Notes: generated by a model not told the origin, from the letters alone. Counted from the stretch's first letter, positions 1 to 5,344 are shown. The stretch is 5,394 bases of DNA from an uncultured Alphaproteobacteria bacterium (GCA_903849835.1 CAINKA010000072.1:1-5394); one strand, 5' to 3'. Translations and numbers: made by a program.

Positions 1-99
1 GCCATTGTGCCGACTAAAACTTCTGACATCTTTTGGATCAAAAAAATAACTCTCCACTCCGGCAGCAGCAGCTGCACCAAATCTATCGTCTCTAGCCAT
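1..99 (-). CDS. Unrecognised protein, N-terminal fragment (cut by window edge)
   Basis: This is an open frame of 33 codons with no stop, beginning at ATG 99-97 and running off the left edge of the window. The translation begins MARDDRFGAAAAAG and continues with a segment rich in charged and aromatic residues (around VESYFFDPKDV). There is a run of five alanines at residues 9-13. I see no signal peptide or membrane segment in the visible part, and I do not recognise the family. The start is supported by an AGGAG Shine-Dalgarno (105-109) five bases upstream, the strongest ribosome-binding site in the window. The gene starts 19 bases after the stop of the upstream acetyltransferase on the same strand, so the two are probably co-transcribed. 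Three of its four arginine codons are AGA, unlike the CGN-rich core genes, which hints at accessory origin. The evidence for a real gene is the start region only. Confidence 0.6.
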   Translation of the reverse strand, partial: MARDDRFGAAAAAGVESYFFDPKDVRSFSRHNG

Positions 100-104
100 A
101 AATT

Positions 105-109
105 CTCCT
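105..109 (-). promoter_or_regulatory. Shine-Dalgarno (AGGAG) of the partial gene 1-99
   Basis: On the minus strand AGGAG is followed by five bases and then ATG at 99-97. It lies in the 19-base gap after the acetyltransferase stop and is the main reason for calling the short N-terminal fragment a gene. Confidence 0.65.
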
Positions 110-118
110 AATTTTAAG

Positions 119-556
119 TCACAAATTTTTCATAAAATGAAACCCACGAATGTAAAAATTTTCGCGGAAATAAAGTGAATGAGATTTTTTATTTTCGGTG
201 AAGGAGTCCAGAATAATTTTTTCGCAGCGCAATTCTTTGCCGATTTTTTCCATCTCATCCAAAATTTTTTTTCCGATTCCTTCGCCTCTTTTTTCTTCAT
301 CAACAATAAAACTCGAAAGTTGAAGATAGCGCCCGCAATAAAGCATCCGTAGCACCCAATAACCGCACACCCCAACAATTTCATCGCCGATAAAAGCGCC
401 GATCATTTTAAAATCATTCATCGCAATCATCTCCGAAATCTGCGCTTCGTAATTTTCCAAACTCAGATTTTTATAACGCTGACGGATGATTGGAAAGGCG
501 GAAAGAATTTCGGATTTGCTGCTGAGTTTTTGGATTGTGATTTGGTTGTTGGTCAT
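119..556 (-). CDS. GNAT-family N-acetyltransferase
   Basis: This is a 145-residue protein of the Gcn5-related acetyltransferase fold, which transfers an acetyl group from acetyl-CoA to an amine. It is presumably cytoplasmic, as no signal or membrane segment is seen. Strand beta-4 (about residues 78-85, LQLSSFIV) leads into the acetyl-CoA pyrophosphate-binding loop RGEGIG at 90-95 (family pattern R/Q-x-x-G-x-G/A), followed by the motif-A helix KKILDEMEKIGKEL. The motif-B region ends with YFRENF...GFHF, as is usual in small GNATs of this length. The substrate cannot be read from the sequence. I chose ATG 556-554. An upstream TTG at 598 would add 14 residues (MANFYRRRGKIFLL) with no family support. 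The ATG overlaps a TGA in another frame (ATGA), suggesting ancestral translational coupling. A GAGG lies about 16 bases upstream, which is far for a ribosome-binding site. The gene lies downstream of murC and upstream of the partial gene on the same strand. Confidence 0.85.
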   Translation of the reverse strand: MTNNQITIQKLSSKSEILSAFPIIRQRYKNLSLENYEAQISEMIAMNDFKMIGAFIGDEIVGVCGYWVLRMLYCGRYLQLSSFIVDEEKRGEGIGKKILDEMEKIGKELRCEKIILDSFTENKKSHSLYFRENFYIRGFHFMKNL

Positions 557-635
557 GAGTAAAAATATTTTTCCTCGCCTTCTGTAAAAGTTCGCCAAGT
601 CGGTTCGATAATAACGGCGCTGTAATTGTCTCTTG
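553..635 (-). pseudogene. Possible 3' remnant of a lost gene overlapping the GNAT start
   Basis: On the minus strand a frame ends with TGA at 555-553, overlapping the GNAT ATG as ATGA, the layout typical of translationally coupled genes. The non-repeat part of this frame reads roughly RDNYSAVIIEPTWRTF followed by TEGEEKYFYS. It has a normal protein composition and good codons. Further upstream the frame passes without a stop through the palindromic element up to the murC stop at 754. No start codon and no family can be assigned. My inference is that the element, or a deletion next to it, removed the 5' part of a gene that once preceded the acetyltransferase. A chance open frame of about 27 codons cannot be excluded. 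Confidence 0.25.
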
Positions 636-751
636 GTTCACCACCCCTACCCCTCCTCGAAGAGGAGGGGATCAGTCTGAGTGAACTGAAAATAATCGAG
701 CCGAATTCGGTCCAATCCCCTCCTCTTCGAGGAGGGGTAGGGGTGGTGAAC
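636..751. repeat. Perfect 37-bp inverted repeat with two hairpins (REP/BIME-like element)
   Basis: Arms 636-672 and 715-751 are exact reverse complements over 37 bases. Each arm is itself a hairpin: stem CCCCTCCTC/GAGGAGGGG of 9 bp (650-658/662-670 with loop GAA, and 717-725/729-737 with loop TTC), followed toward the outside by the tail TAGGGGTGGTGAAC. The 42-base spacer holds a weak TCAGT/ACTGA pair and the palindrome CCGAATTCGG (701-710). Two palindromic units in head-to-head orientation recall bacterial interspersed mosaic elements mobilised by REP-associated (RAYT) transposases, but no such enzyme is in the window. The element starts 2 bases after the murC stop. Neither hairpin is followed by a T-tract, so it is not an ordinary intrinsic terminator, although it could stabilise the murC 3' end. 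Confidence 0.85.
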
Positions 752-753
752 TT

Positions 754-2181
754 CTACAGATTCTTCAACTGCCCCTCAAGCGCCGCAGCCCAGTAAGTGA
801 CTGTTCCGGCTCCTGTGCACAAAACTAAATCTCCCGACTCGATTTGACCTTTCACAATCCCCGCCAAATCTTTTTCGCTTGGCAATTTAATCACATTTTT
901 GTGGCCGGATTTTTTAATTCCTTCGACCAAAGCGTCTTGGCTTACGCCGGCAATTGGCGCTTGTCCTGCTGAATAAATATCCGACACAATCACGCAATCA
1001 GCGTCAGAAAATGCGCCGCAAAATTCGTTGAACAAATCGTGAACGCGGCTGAATTTGTGTGGTTGAAAAACGCAAATAATTTTTTGGTCTTTAACCAAGC
1101 CCCTCGCGGCTTTAAGCGTTGCAACAATTTCAGTGGGATGATGGCCGTAATCGTCAATTATTGACACGCCGTCAAACTCACCGACTTTGGTAAATCTACG
1201 TTTCACGCCGTTAAAAACTGCGAGCGCTTCTTTGATTTTTTCAGCGCTCATCCGCAAAAAATCTCCAATCGCAATCGCCACTAAAGCATTGCTGGCATTG
1301 TGTTCGCCGTAGATCGGCATTTTGATGTTTTTGATTTCGCGACCGTCTTTGAAAACAACGTCGAAAGTCAAACCGCTAGCATCCGTTGAGATATTTTTTG
1401 CGATTAGATCTGCGTCCCCTTTGGCGGCGTTTTTTTTAATCGAATAAGTGACGAGATTTTTTTTCTCACCACGCAATTTTTGGTAAATTTTTTCGACTTC
1501 AGGACTGTCCAAACACAGCACACACAAGCCTTCCGCCGGAATTTGTTTTACGTATCTTTCGAAGCAAACTTTCTGTTTTTCGAAATCTCCGCCGTAGCCT
1601 TTAAACTCCAAATGCTCCGGCTCAATATTCGTCACAGCGCCAATGAAGCTAGGCAGATCAACGAAGCTCGCGTCAGATTCATCCGACTCCGCCACTAAAT
1701 ATTTTCCTTTTCCGACTTTGGAATTGCTGCCGAAATAGTGGATGACGCCGCCATTAATCACGGTCGGATCGAGCCCGCCAATTTCGAGAATCAGCGAAAC
1801 TATTCCCGTCGTGCTAGTTTTTCCGTGAGTGCCTGCAATCGTGATTCCCTTGTATTGCGCCATAATCATCGCCAGCAAATTCGCACGGGTAATCACGGGA
1901 ATATTTCTTTTTTGCGCTTCGAGAATTTCGGGATTTTCATTTTTGATGATTGACGTTTGAACGATCAGCGAAACATCGTCGGTGATATTTTTTGCATCAT
2001 GCCCGACGAAATAAGTTGCGCCTTTGTCGCGCAACTTTTGAGTTAAATAATTTTCTGATAAATCTGACCCTTGAACCGGAACTTTCCACTGACGCAAAAT
2101 AAATGCCAAAGCACTCATTCCGATTCCACCAAGTCCAATAAAATGAACTTTGCTTTGCTGTTTTAATTCTTGAAGATTCAT
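754..2181 (-). CDS. murC: UDP-N-acetylmuramate--L-alanine ligase (MurC)
   Basis: This is a 475-residue cytoplasmic ligase that uses ATP to add L-alanine to UDP-N-acetylmuramic acid, the first peptide-stem step in peptidoglycan synthesis. All three Mur-ligase domains are present. The N-terminal Rossmann domain that binds the UDP-sugar carries HFIGLGGIGMSALA at 13-26. The central ATPase domain has P-loop AGTHGKTS at 116-123, AESDESDASF at 164-173, NIEPEHLEF at 185-193 and GEHNASNAL at 292-300. The C-terminal amino-acid domain has FNGVKRRF at 323-330, DDYGHHPTE at 343-351, QPHKFSR at 373-379, SDIYSAGQAPI at 400-410 and a terminal GAGTV. Length is normal. I start at ATG 2181-2179, just before the Rossmann motif. 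The frame stays open for 43 codons further upstream, but those run through palindromic repeats. No strong Shine-Dalgarno is seen. There is no murB, murG or ddl beside it, so the usual wall/division cluster is broken here. Confidence 0.97.
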   Translation of the reverse strand: MNLQELKQQSKVHFIGLGGIGMSALAFILRQWKVPVQGSDLSENYLTQKLRDKGATYFVGHDAKNITDDVSLIVQTSIIKNENPEILEAQKRNIPVITRANLLAMIMAQYKGITIAGTHGKTSTTGIVSLILEIGGLDPTVINGGVIHYFGSNSKVGKGKYLVAESDESDASFVDLPSFIGAVTNIEPEHLEFKGYGGDFEKQKVCFERYVKQIPAEGLCVLCLDSPEVEKIYQKLRGEKKNLVTYSIKKNAAKGDADLIAKNISTDASGLTFDVVFKDGREIKNIKMPIYGEHNASNALVAIAIGDFLRMSAEKIKEALAVFNGVKRRFTKVGEFDGVSIIDDYGHHPTEIVATLKAARGLVKDQKIICVFQPHKFSRVHDLFNEFCGAFSDADCVIVSDIYSAGQAPIAGVSQDALVEGIKKSGHKNVIKLPSEKDLAGIVKGQIESGDLVLCTGAGTVTYWAAALEGQLKNL

Positions 2182-2207
2182 TGGAAATTTATTTTTTTGA
2201 AATCTTG

Positions 2208-2220
2208 CGAAGCCGCTTCG
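2208..2220. repeat. Small palindrome CGAAG-CCG-CTTCG upstream of murC
   Basis: A 5-bp stem with a 3-base loop lies in the murC leader, within a locally GC-rich stretch (about 2205-2238) set in AT-rich surroundings. The neighbouring GGCTTGGCGGGCGCGAAGG has a composition similar to other repeat debris in this gap. It may be a fragment of another palindromic element or a structured murC 5' leader. No promoter could be assigned with confidence in 2182-2270. Confidence 0.35.
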
Positions 2221-2261
2221 GGCTTGGCGGGCGCGAAGGTAAAAGCAAAAGATTATTTGTA

Positions 2262-2303
2262 AATTAAAAACCACCCCTCCATCTCCCCTGATAGGGGAGT
2301 GGT
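2262..2303 (-). terminator. Possible intrinsic terminator on the minus strand (within the repeat)
   Basis: On the minus strand ACCAC(T)CCCC can pair with GGGGTGGT around a loop of about 16 bases, and the stem is followed directly by TTTT and AATTT. This has the shape of a Rho-independent terminator. It would stop transcription arriving antisense to nth before it reached murC. A competing inner hairpin and the absence of an obvious gene to terminate make the role uncertain. Confidence 0.25.
2270..2303 (-). repeat. Palindromic repeat related to the 636-751 element
   Basis: The inner hairpin is CTCCCCT-GAT-AGGGGAG (2283-2289/2293-2299), flanked by ACCAC (2270-2274) and GTGGT (2299-2303), which can also pair. 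Read on the minus strand it is a hairpin followed by AGGGGTGGT. The same nine-base tail follows the hairpin in both arms of the 636-751 element, so this looks like a single diverged unit of the same family. It lies in the divergent murC/nth gap. Confidence 0.6.
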
Positions 2304-2307
2304 CACG

Positions 2308-2328
2308 CATCCGCTTCGCTACGCGATG
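2308..2328. repeat. Imperfect palindrome CATCCGC...CGCGATG
   Basis: CATCCGC (2308-2314) and GCGATG (2323-2328) can pair with one bulged base around the loop TTCGCTAC. It abuts the 2270-2303 repeat and may be part of the same inserted block. With the surrounding small palindromes it fills most of the 180-base divergent gap, leaving little room for promoters. I could not support specific -35/-10 boxes. Confidence 0.35.
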
Positions 2329-2361
2329 ACTTCATGGTTAACGAAAAATTGAATTTGCAAG

Positions 2362-3021
2362 ATGAATAAAAAAACAATCGATCAAATTTTTTCGATCTGG
2401 CAGAAAGAAAATCCGACGCCAAAAACTGAGTTAAATTTCACCAATAATTTTACGCTTTTAGTCGCGGTGGTTTTGTCGGCGCAAAGCACGGATGTCGGCG
2501 TGAATAAGGCGACAAAAAAACTTTTTGAGATTGCGGATTCGCCAGAAAAAATGCTCAAGCTCGGCGAAAAAAACTTGAAGAAATACATCTCAACCATCGG
2601 ACTCTTCAACGGCAAAGCAGCCAATATTATCAAGCTCTCGCAGCGTTTGGTCGACGAATTTAATTCGGAAGTTCCGGAAGATTTTGCCGCGCTAAACTCA
2701 CTCGCCGGCGTCGGACAAAAAACCGCAAATGTAGTTTTGAATTGCGCCTTCGGCCACCCAACAATCGCCGTCGACACTCACGTTTTTCGCGTCGCAAATC
2801 GGATTGGATTTGCTGACGAAACCACGCCGGAAAAAGTTGAAATTGCTTTGCTGAAAAATATTCCGAAAAAGTGGCGGGAGCACGCGCATCATTGGCTGAT
2901 CCTGCATGGCAGGTATGTTTGTAAGGCGAGAAAACCGGAATGTGGAAGGTGTGGAATTGAGAAATTTTGCGAGTTTAAAAATAAAACACGCGCTGGATCG
3001 CACGCTGGACGGGGTTTATAA
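2362..3021 (+). CDS. nth: Endonuclease III (DNA glycosylase/AP lyase)
   Basis: This 219-residue base-excision repair enzyme removes oxidised pyrimidines and nicks the resulting abasic site. The helix-hairpin-helix LAGVGQKTANVVL (114-126) holds the catalytic lysine K120, and VDTHVFRV (137-144) holds the catalytic aspartate D138. Both have the same numbers as the Escherichia coli enzyme. The C-terminal iron-sulphur motif C-x6-C-x2-C-x5-C is complete at C187, C194, C197 and C203. ATG 2362 fits the family's N-terminus, but its ribosome-binding site is weak. An 11-codon frame starting at ATG 2334 ends across this start codon. After FKNK (about residue 208) the tail TRAGSHAGRGL is not family-like, and the TAA stop (3019-3021) lies in the loop and stem of a palindromic element. 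The original C-terminus was therefore probably replaced by repeat sequence. Activity should be intact, since all catalytic and cluster residues precede the change. Confidence 0.96.
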   Translation: MNKKTIDQIFSIWQKENPTPKTELNFTNNFTLLVAVVLSAQSTDVGVNKATKKLFEIADSPEKMLKLGEKNLKKYISTIGLFNGKAANIIKLSQRLVDEFNSEVPEDFAALNSLAGVGQKTANVVLNCAFGHPTIAVDTHVFRVANRIGFADETTPEKVEIALLKNIPKKWREHAHHWLILHGRYVCKARKPECGRCGIEKFCEFKNKTRAGSHAGRGL

Positions 3022-3090
3022 CCCCGTCCAACAGTTCATGTCGGCTTGAGTTTGAACTGAACATGAAGACGGGGTTACAAACCCCGTCTT
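3006..3090. repeat. Two-hairpin palindromic element at the nth 3' end (REP/BIME-like)
   Basis: The left hairpin TGGACGGGGTT-TAT-AACCCCGTCCA (3006-3016/3020-3030) and the right hairpin AAGACGGGGTT-ACA-AACCCCGTCTT (3066-3076/3080-3090) each have an 11-bp perfect stem and a 3-base loop. The loops match better in inverted than in direct orientation (TAT against TGT), so the units are head to head. The 35-base spacer contains CAGTTCA/TGAACTG (3032-3038/3053-3059) and the alternative pair TTCATGT/ACATGAA (3035-3041/3061-3067). The left hairpin supplies the nth stop codon. Neither stem is followed by a clean T-tract, so termination of nth here is uncertain. No transposase is visible. Confidence 0.85.
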
Positions 3091-3121
3091 GCTCTTACCT
3101 CAACATAAAAAATCAAAAAAT

Positions 3122-4570
3122 ATGAACCTAAAAAATCAAAATCTCTTCAGCGAAAAAAATTTTATTAATGGTCGGTTTGTTGATTCGGAAGAAAAAATTT
3201 CTGTTTTTAATCCAGCCGATGGAACCTTACTCGGCGCGGTTCCCAACCTTTCGCGTGACGAAATAAAATCCGCAATTTCCGCCGCCGCCCTCGCCTTTCA
3301 ACAGTGGAAAAAACTCACCGGCAAAGAGCGTGCGAAAATTTTGCGCAACTGGCACGAGCTCATTCTCAAAAATCTCGAAGACCTCGCGACCATTCTCACC
3401 AGCGAGCAGGGCAAGCCTCTCGCCGAATCTCGCGGCGAAATTTTTTACGGCGCAAATTTTGTCGAATGGTTTGCTGAAGAGGCAAAAAGAATTTCCGGCG
3501 AAATAATTTCAGCGCCGAAAACGAATCAAAAAATTCTCGCAACGCGTGAGCCGATCGGCGTCGTCGCTGCAATCACGCCGTGGAATTTTCCTTCGGCAAT
3601 GATTACGCGCAAAGCTGCAGCAGCAATGGCGGCGGGATGTACGGTGATTTTAAAACCTTCCGAACTTACTCCATTTTCTGCGCTGGCTCTCGCGGTTTTG
3701 GCGAAGGAAGCGGGAATTCCTGACGGCGTTTTCAACGTCGTGACGGGCGACGCACAAATGATCGGCGAGGAATTTTGCGCCAACAAAAAAATCCGCAAAA
3801 TCAGTTTCACCGGCTCGACGCGTGTCGGAAAATTATTGGCGACGCAAAGCGGAAATGATTTGAAGCGCCTCTCCCTTGAGCTCGGCGGCTCTGCCCCTTT
3901 CATTATTTTCGCCGACGCTGATTTGGACAAAGCAATTTCCGGATTAATGCACGCCAAATTTCGCAATGGCGGACAGGCCTGCACCTGCGTCAATCGCATC
4001 TTCGTCGAGGAAAAAATTCACGACACCTTCCTCGAAAAATTTTTAGCAGAAGTAAAAAAATTGCAGGTGGGAGATGGCTTCAATCCCACTTCAACAATCG
4101 GCCCAATGATTTCCGACGCGGCAGTAAAAAAAGTTGAACGATTAATTTCTGAAGCTTTGCAGCAAGGCGCAAAATGTGAAATTGGCGGCGGAAAAATTGC
4201 AGGGGAATCTGGCGGAAAATTTTTCGCCCCAACGGTGCTCACCAACGTCACCCCAACAATGGCAATCGCCCAAGAAGAAATTTTCGGCGCCATCGCCGCG
4301 ATCCAAAAATTTAGCTCGGAAGAAAAAGTAATCGCCCTCGCCAACGACACCGATTACGGCCTCGGCTCCTACCTCTACACCAACGATGCCGCAAGAATTT
4401 GGCGAATTTCTGATGCGCTAGAATTTGGAATGGTCGCAATAAATGATTGCACTTTTGCAACAGAGGTAGCGCCATTCGGCGGAGTTAAACATTCGGGATT
4501 TGGGAGGGAAGGATCGCGATTGGGGATCGAGGAATTTTTACAAATAAAAACAATTCATTGGGGAGTTTAA
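3122..4570 (+). CDS. gabD: Succinate-semialdehyde dehydrogenase, NAD(P)-dependent (GabD-type aldehyde dehydrogenase)
   Basis: This 482-residue cytoplasmic aldehyde dehydrogenase has the same length as Escherichia coli GabD. It oxidises succinate semialdehyde to succinate with NAD(P)+, feeding the TCA cycle from GABA or 2-oxoglutarate. Visible sites: TPWNFP (152-157) with oxyanion N155, KPSE (178-181) for cofactor binding, FTGSTRVG (229-236) of the Rossmann fold, the general base E253 in LELGG, and the catalytic C287 in GGQACTCVNR. The second cysteine (C289) two residues on is typical of the GabD subgroup, where it can form a redox-sensitive disulphide. The C-terminus APFGGVKHSGFGREGS is also GabD-like. 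I chose ATG 3122. An upstream TTG at 3089 lies in the repeat hairpin and adds only MLLPQHKKSKN. No clear Shine-Dalgarno is seen. No GABA aminotransferase (gabT) or GABA permease is adjacent, so the in vivo substrate is inferred from family resemblance. Confidence 0.92.
   Translation: MNLKNQNLFSEKNFINGRFVDSEEKISVFNPADGTLLGAVPNLSRDEIKSAISAAALAFQQWKKLTGKERAKILRNWHELILKNLEDLATILTSEQGKPLAESRGEIFYGANFVEWFAEEAKRISGEIISAPKTNQKILATREPIGVVAAITPWNFPSAMITRKAAAAMAAGCTVILKPSELTPFSALALAVLAKEAGIPDGVFNVVTGDAQMIGEEFCANKKIRKISFTGSTRVGKLLATQSGNDLKRLSLELGGSAPFIIFADADLDKAISGLMHAKFRNGGQACTCVNRIFVEEKIHDTFLEKFLAEVKKLQVGDGFNPTSTIGPMISDAAVKKVERLISEALQQGAKCEIGGGKIAGESGGKFFAPTVLTNVTPTMAIAQEEIFGAIAAIQKFSSEEKVIALANDTDYGLGSYLYTNDAARIWRISDALEFGMVAINDCTFATEVAPFGGVKHSGFGREGSRLGIEEFLQIKTIHWGV
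4560..4565 (+). promoter_or_regulatory. Shine-Dalgarno-like GGGGAG inside the gabD 3' end
   Basis: GGGGAG lies 8 bases before ATG 4574 and overlaps the last codons of gabD. With the 3-base gap between the gabD stop and this ATG, it supports the chosen start and coupling of the two genes in one transcript. Confidence 0.5.
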
Positions 4571-4573
4571 AGC

Positions 4574-5344
4574 ATGAGAGCAGCTTGGGAGAGCCTCTTA
4601 AGAGATAGAACTGCAGGAAAAATCAGGACTCTTTTAGCTGAAGACGATAACGAAAAATCTAAGACACTAACGTGGTTCAAAGACAATAACTCATTAGAAA
4701 ATTTAGAAATAATTTTAAACGGATTACGAGCGCCTGCTGGCGGTGGCGGAGTTGCTCATGATGGCATTCTAGAAGTTGAAAACACATTCCTCAGAACGTG
4801 GATTTGGCAAATACCAAATGCAAAAAAATCACAAACGGTTCCGCTACCGAATATAAACAGAGTCGGAAAAACAGGATTGAGAAGGATAGTGGAAGCGAAT
4901 CATTTGCTAAGTGCCGGAAATTTAATTCAAATTCTGCCAGCAGCTTCAGATCATTGGAATGATGTCCTGTACTCATGGCTCGCTGAAGAAGGAAATAATT
5001 TTGATTTAGAGGTTTTTAAGAAAATTCTGCCAACAGTTCCCGAGCGTGGACGCGCTGATCTCGCACGAGCATGGCTCGATAAAGAAGGGAATAGTTTTGG
5101 TTCAGATGCTCTTGAGAAAATTCTGCTAACATTTCCCAAACAGAACCGTGCTGATTTCACGCGAGAATGGCTCGCTGAAGAGAGGAATAATTTTGATTTA
5201 AAGGTTTTTGAGGAAATTCTGCCAATAATTCCCGAATGGGAATGTGGCGCTTTCTTGCGAGCATGGCTCGCTAAAGAAGGGAATAATTTTGATTTAAGGG
5301 GCTGTCGCAAATCACCTAAACTTTCTTTCATAAATTTTCCTTAA
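4574..5344 (+). pseudogene. Unrecognised tandem-repeat (helical solenoid-like) protein, truncated by an insertion sequence
   Basis: The open frame is 256 codons, but only residues 1-241 are native. I do not recognise the family. Residues 130-161, 162-193 and 194-225 are three 32-residue repeats, and 226-241 is the first half of a fourth. Within a unit, W6-L7, an acidic position 10, [GR]N[NS]F at 11-14, I22-L23 and P27 recur. Amphipathic stretches suggest two helices per unit, as in TPR- or HEAT-like solenoids. A degenerate unit (about 99-129, with QILPAA) precedes them, and TLTWFKDNNSLENLEIIL (31-48) resembles another. A glycine-rich patch lies at 56-59. No signal peptide or membrane segment is seen. 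After NNFDL the homology stops and the last 15 residues are encoded by transposon-end sequence. Eight of the nine arginine codons before residue 105 are AGA/AGG, unlike gabD. The role is unknown; repeat proteins of this kind often mediate protein contacts. Confidence 0.7.
4961..5296 (+). repeat. 3.5 tandem 96-bp coding repeats
   Basis: Units start at 4961, 5057, 5153 and 5249 (the last is broken at 5296/5297). Units 1 and 3 are the most alike: over the 69 bases from the TGG codon I count 9 differences. Unit 2 is more diverged, especially where units 1, 3 and 4 read AATTTTGATTTA. The 96-bp period is an exact multiple of three, so unit gain or loss keeps the frame. Near-identity of non-adjacent units suggests recent duplication or gene conversion. 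Confidence 0.85.

Noticed and set aside
551..580. AAAAATATTTTT palindrome before the GNAT start as an operator
   Set aside because: A simple A/T palindrome in AT-rich DNA, lying between a distant GAGG and the start codon; nothing ties it to a regulator.
557..598. TTG start giving a longer GNAT protein
   Set aside because: The 14 added residues have no family support, and ATG 556 overlaps an upstream TGA in a coupling arrangement.
650..737. Hairpins as a Rho-independent terminator for murC
   Set aside because: Strong GC stems are present, but neither is followed by a T-tract on the minus strand, so termination is not supported by sequence.
2182..2310. 43-codon in-frame upstream extension of murC from ATG 2310
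   Set aside because: It would be encoded by the palindromic repeats of the intergenic gap and places non-family sequence before the N-terminal Rossmann motif, which normally lies close to the start.
636..3090. CRISPR-like repeats
   Set aside because: The repeats are few, inverted, of different sequence and kilobases apart, with no regular spacers and no cas genes.
3089..3121. TTG start for gabD inside the right-hand hairpin
   Set aside because: ATG 3122 gives exactly the usual GabD length; the extra 11 residues come from repeat sequence and lack a ribosome-binding site.
3526..3999. Long minus-strand open frame opposite gabD
   Set aside because: The plus-strand frame has every aldehyde dehydrogenase motif; the antisense frame has no family features. 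The same reasoning removes 4018-4350 opposite gabD, the frames opposite nth, and those opposite murC.
4951..5331. Minus-strand 126-codon frame with a good AAGGA site before ATG 5331
   Set aside because: It is the antisense of the 96-bp coding repeats, which happen to lack stops on that strand. The apparent ribosome-binding site lies in the insertion-sequence end. The protein is a low-complexity Ser/Lys/Arg shadow.
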